This document shows, piece by piece, positions 23,151 through 23,532 of a DNA stretch of 23,532 nt (positions are counted from its first letter, which is position 1; every line of letters starts with the position of its first letter). The notes beneath the pieces are model-generated. The model saw only the letters and a program-made list of their open reading frames with translations, did not search any database and was not told where the DNA came from. Source of the stretch: JAAXGI01 sp963579625 (GTDB lineage: Bacteria > Gemmatimonadota > Gemmatimonadetes > Longimicrobiales > Gaopeijiaceae); the NCBI GenBank assembly GCA_963579625.1, contig CAUZHN010000032.1, positions 1 to 23,532 of the forward strand, written 5' to 3'. A program made the translations under genes and the position numbers.

Positions 23151-23531
23151 TCAAGTGATAGGCCCATCACGGTACTTGTCGAACCATGCCTTGAGGTACA
23201 ATTGGATCATCAATCTATGCGAGATACTGCGCGTCCCATGATACTCATCCGGGAGCTTCACGTGGAGCGTCTCCTTGTTGAGCACTTTGAGCGCCCGGTA
23301 AAATTCTTCGGCCTGACCGATGGGCGTTCTCAAGTCCGCTTCACCAGATAACAGCATGGTAGGTGTGGTGACGTTCCCGACGTAGTGAAGGGGTGAACGC
23401 ATGGCATACTCTACTGGATCTTCCCACGGCATCGACTCGAACCGCCGATACCATCCGGCTCCGTCAGTCGTACCGACGAAGGAGTGCCAGTTGATAACCG
23501 GGCGTTGCGAAACTGCCGCCCTGAACCGGTC
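23151..23531 (-). CDS. S9 family prolyl oligopeptidase / acylaminoacyl-peptidase-like, C-terminal part
   Basis: The frame is open to the right edge (DRFRAAVSQRPVINW), so the N-terminal propeller and the nucleophile elbow (GxSxGG) lie outside. The catalytic Asp is in SGEADLRTPIGQAEEFYRALK and the catalytic His in LPDEYHGTRS, followed by the usual C-terminal helix (LYLKAWFDKYRDG). The spacing matches alpha/beta-hydrolase C-terminal domains of S9 peptidases, which cleave short peptides; export cannot be judged from this part. Convergent with the plus-strand GGT-family gene. Confidence 0.9.
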   Translation of the reverse strand, partial: DRFRAAVSQRPVINWHSFVGTTDGAGWYRRFESMPWEDPVEYAMRSPLHYVGNVTTPTMLLSGEADLRTPIGQAEEFYRALKVLNKETLHVKLPDEYHGTRSISHRLMIQLYLKAWFDKYRDGPIT

Positions 23532-23532
23532 A

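Overview
The window looks like part of a chromosome from a Gram-negative, free-living heterotroph with many exported enzymes. Signal peptides, lipoboxes and twin-arginine leaders are frequent, and both GTG and ATG starts with clear Shine-Dalgarno sites occur. Base composition is mixed: about 55-60% GC in most genes, about 65% in the right-hand gamma-glutamyltransferase (GGT) gene, and 30-47% in several islands. The gene repertoire (exported S9 and M24 peptidases, GGT-family enzymes, a PQQ dehydrogenase, an exported MBL hydrolase, an SnoaL-like protein) resembles Gemmatimonadota or a similar environmental lineage. That assignment is an impression from gene content only; there is no rRNA or marker gene here.

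Layout. 1-900 (+): the end of a serine beta-lactamase-family hydrolase and a small membrane protein. 916-4027 (-): an apparent operon of an exported ureohydrolase lipoprotein, a membrane-anchored parvulin-type PPIase and a HupE/UreJ-like membrane protein. 4197-6966: two small membrane proteins, a four-helix membrane protein and an AT-rich GGT-family gene. 7035-10068 (-): a PQQ-type dehydrogenase overlapping an NAD-dependent epimerase. 10323-12279 (-): a beta-barrel-like gene broken by an in-frame amber codon, then a Tat-exported M24 peptidase. 12541-14104: a small AT-rich membrane protein (-) divergent from a fatty-acid desaturase (+). 14203-16714 (-): an alpha/alpha-toroid protein with a haem-binding CxxCH, and a Tat-exported aminotransferase. 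16947-18747 (-): MscS channel and a low-GC pirin. 18936-20786 (-): an SnoaL/NTF2-like protein and an MBL-fold hydrolase. 21042-22826 (+): a second GGT-family enzyme. 23151-end (-): the C-terminal part of an S9 peptidase.

The most striking signal is between the genes. A related sequence module of about 60-120 bp recurs at least eight times in 23 kb, always in the same orientation and always upstream of a minus-strand gene. On the minus strand it reads as a promoter (TTTCACC, 16 bp, TATACA-like in most copies) followed by a shared initially transcribed segment (CACTGTTTTGCRCGTCCGG) and a partly conserved GC-rich leader. The genes behind it are unrelated in function. In several copies the leader is followed by a short open reading frame that ends at, or overlaps, the start of the real gene. 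I interpret this as a dispersed promoter-leader cassette; repeat mobility versus shared regulation cannot be separated from this window alone.

Functionally the region suggests periplasmic and cell-surface processing of peptides, amides and amines, membrane-lipid tailoring (desaturase), and redox metabolism at the inner membrane (PQQ dehydrogenase, haem-binding toroid protein). There is no sign of phage, insertion sequence, CRISPR, tRNA or rRNA.
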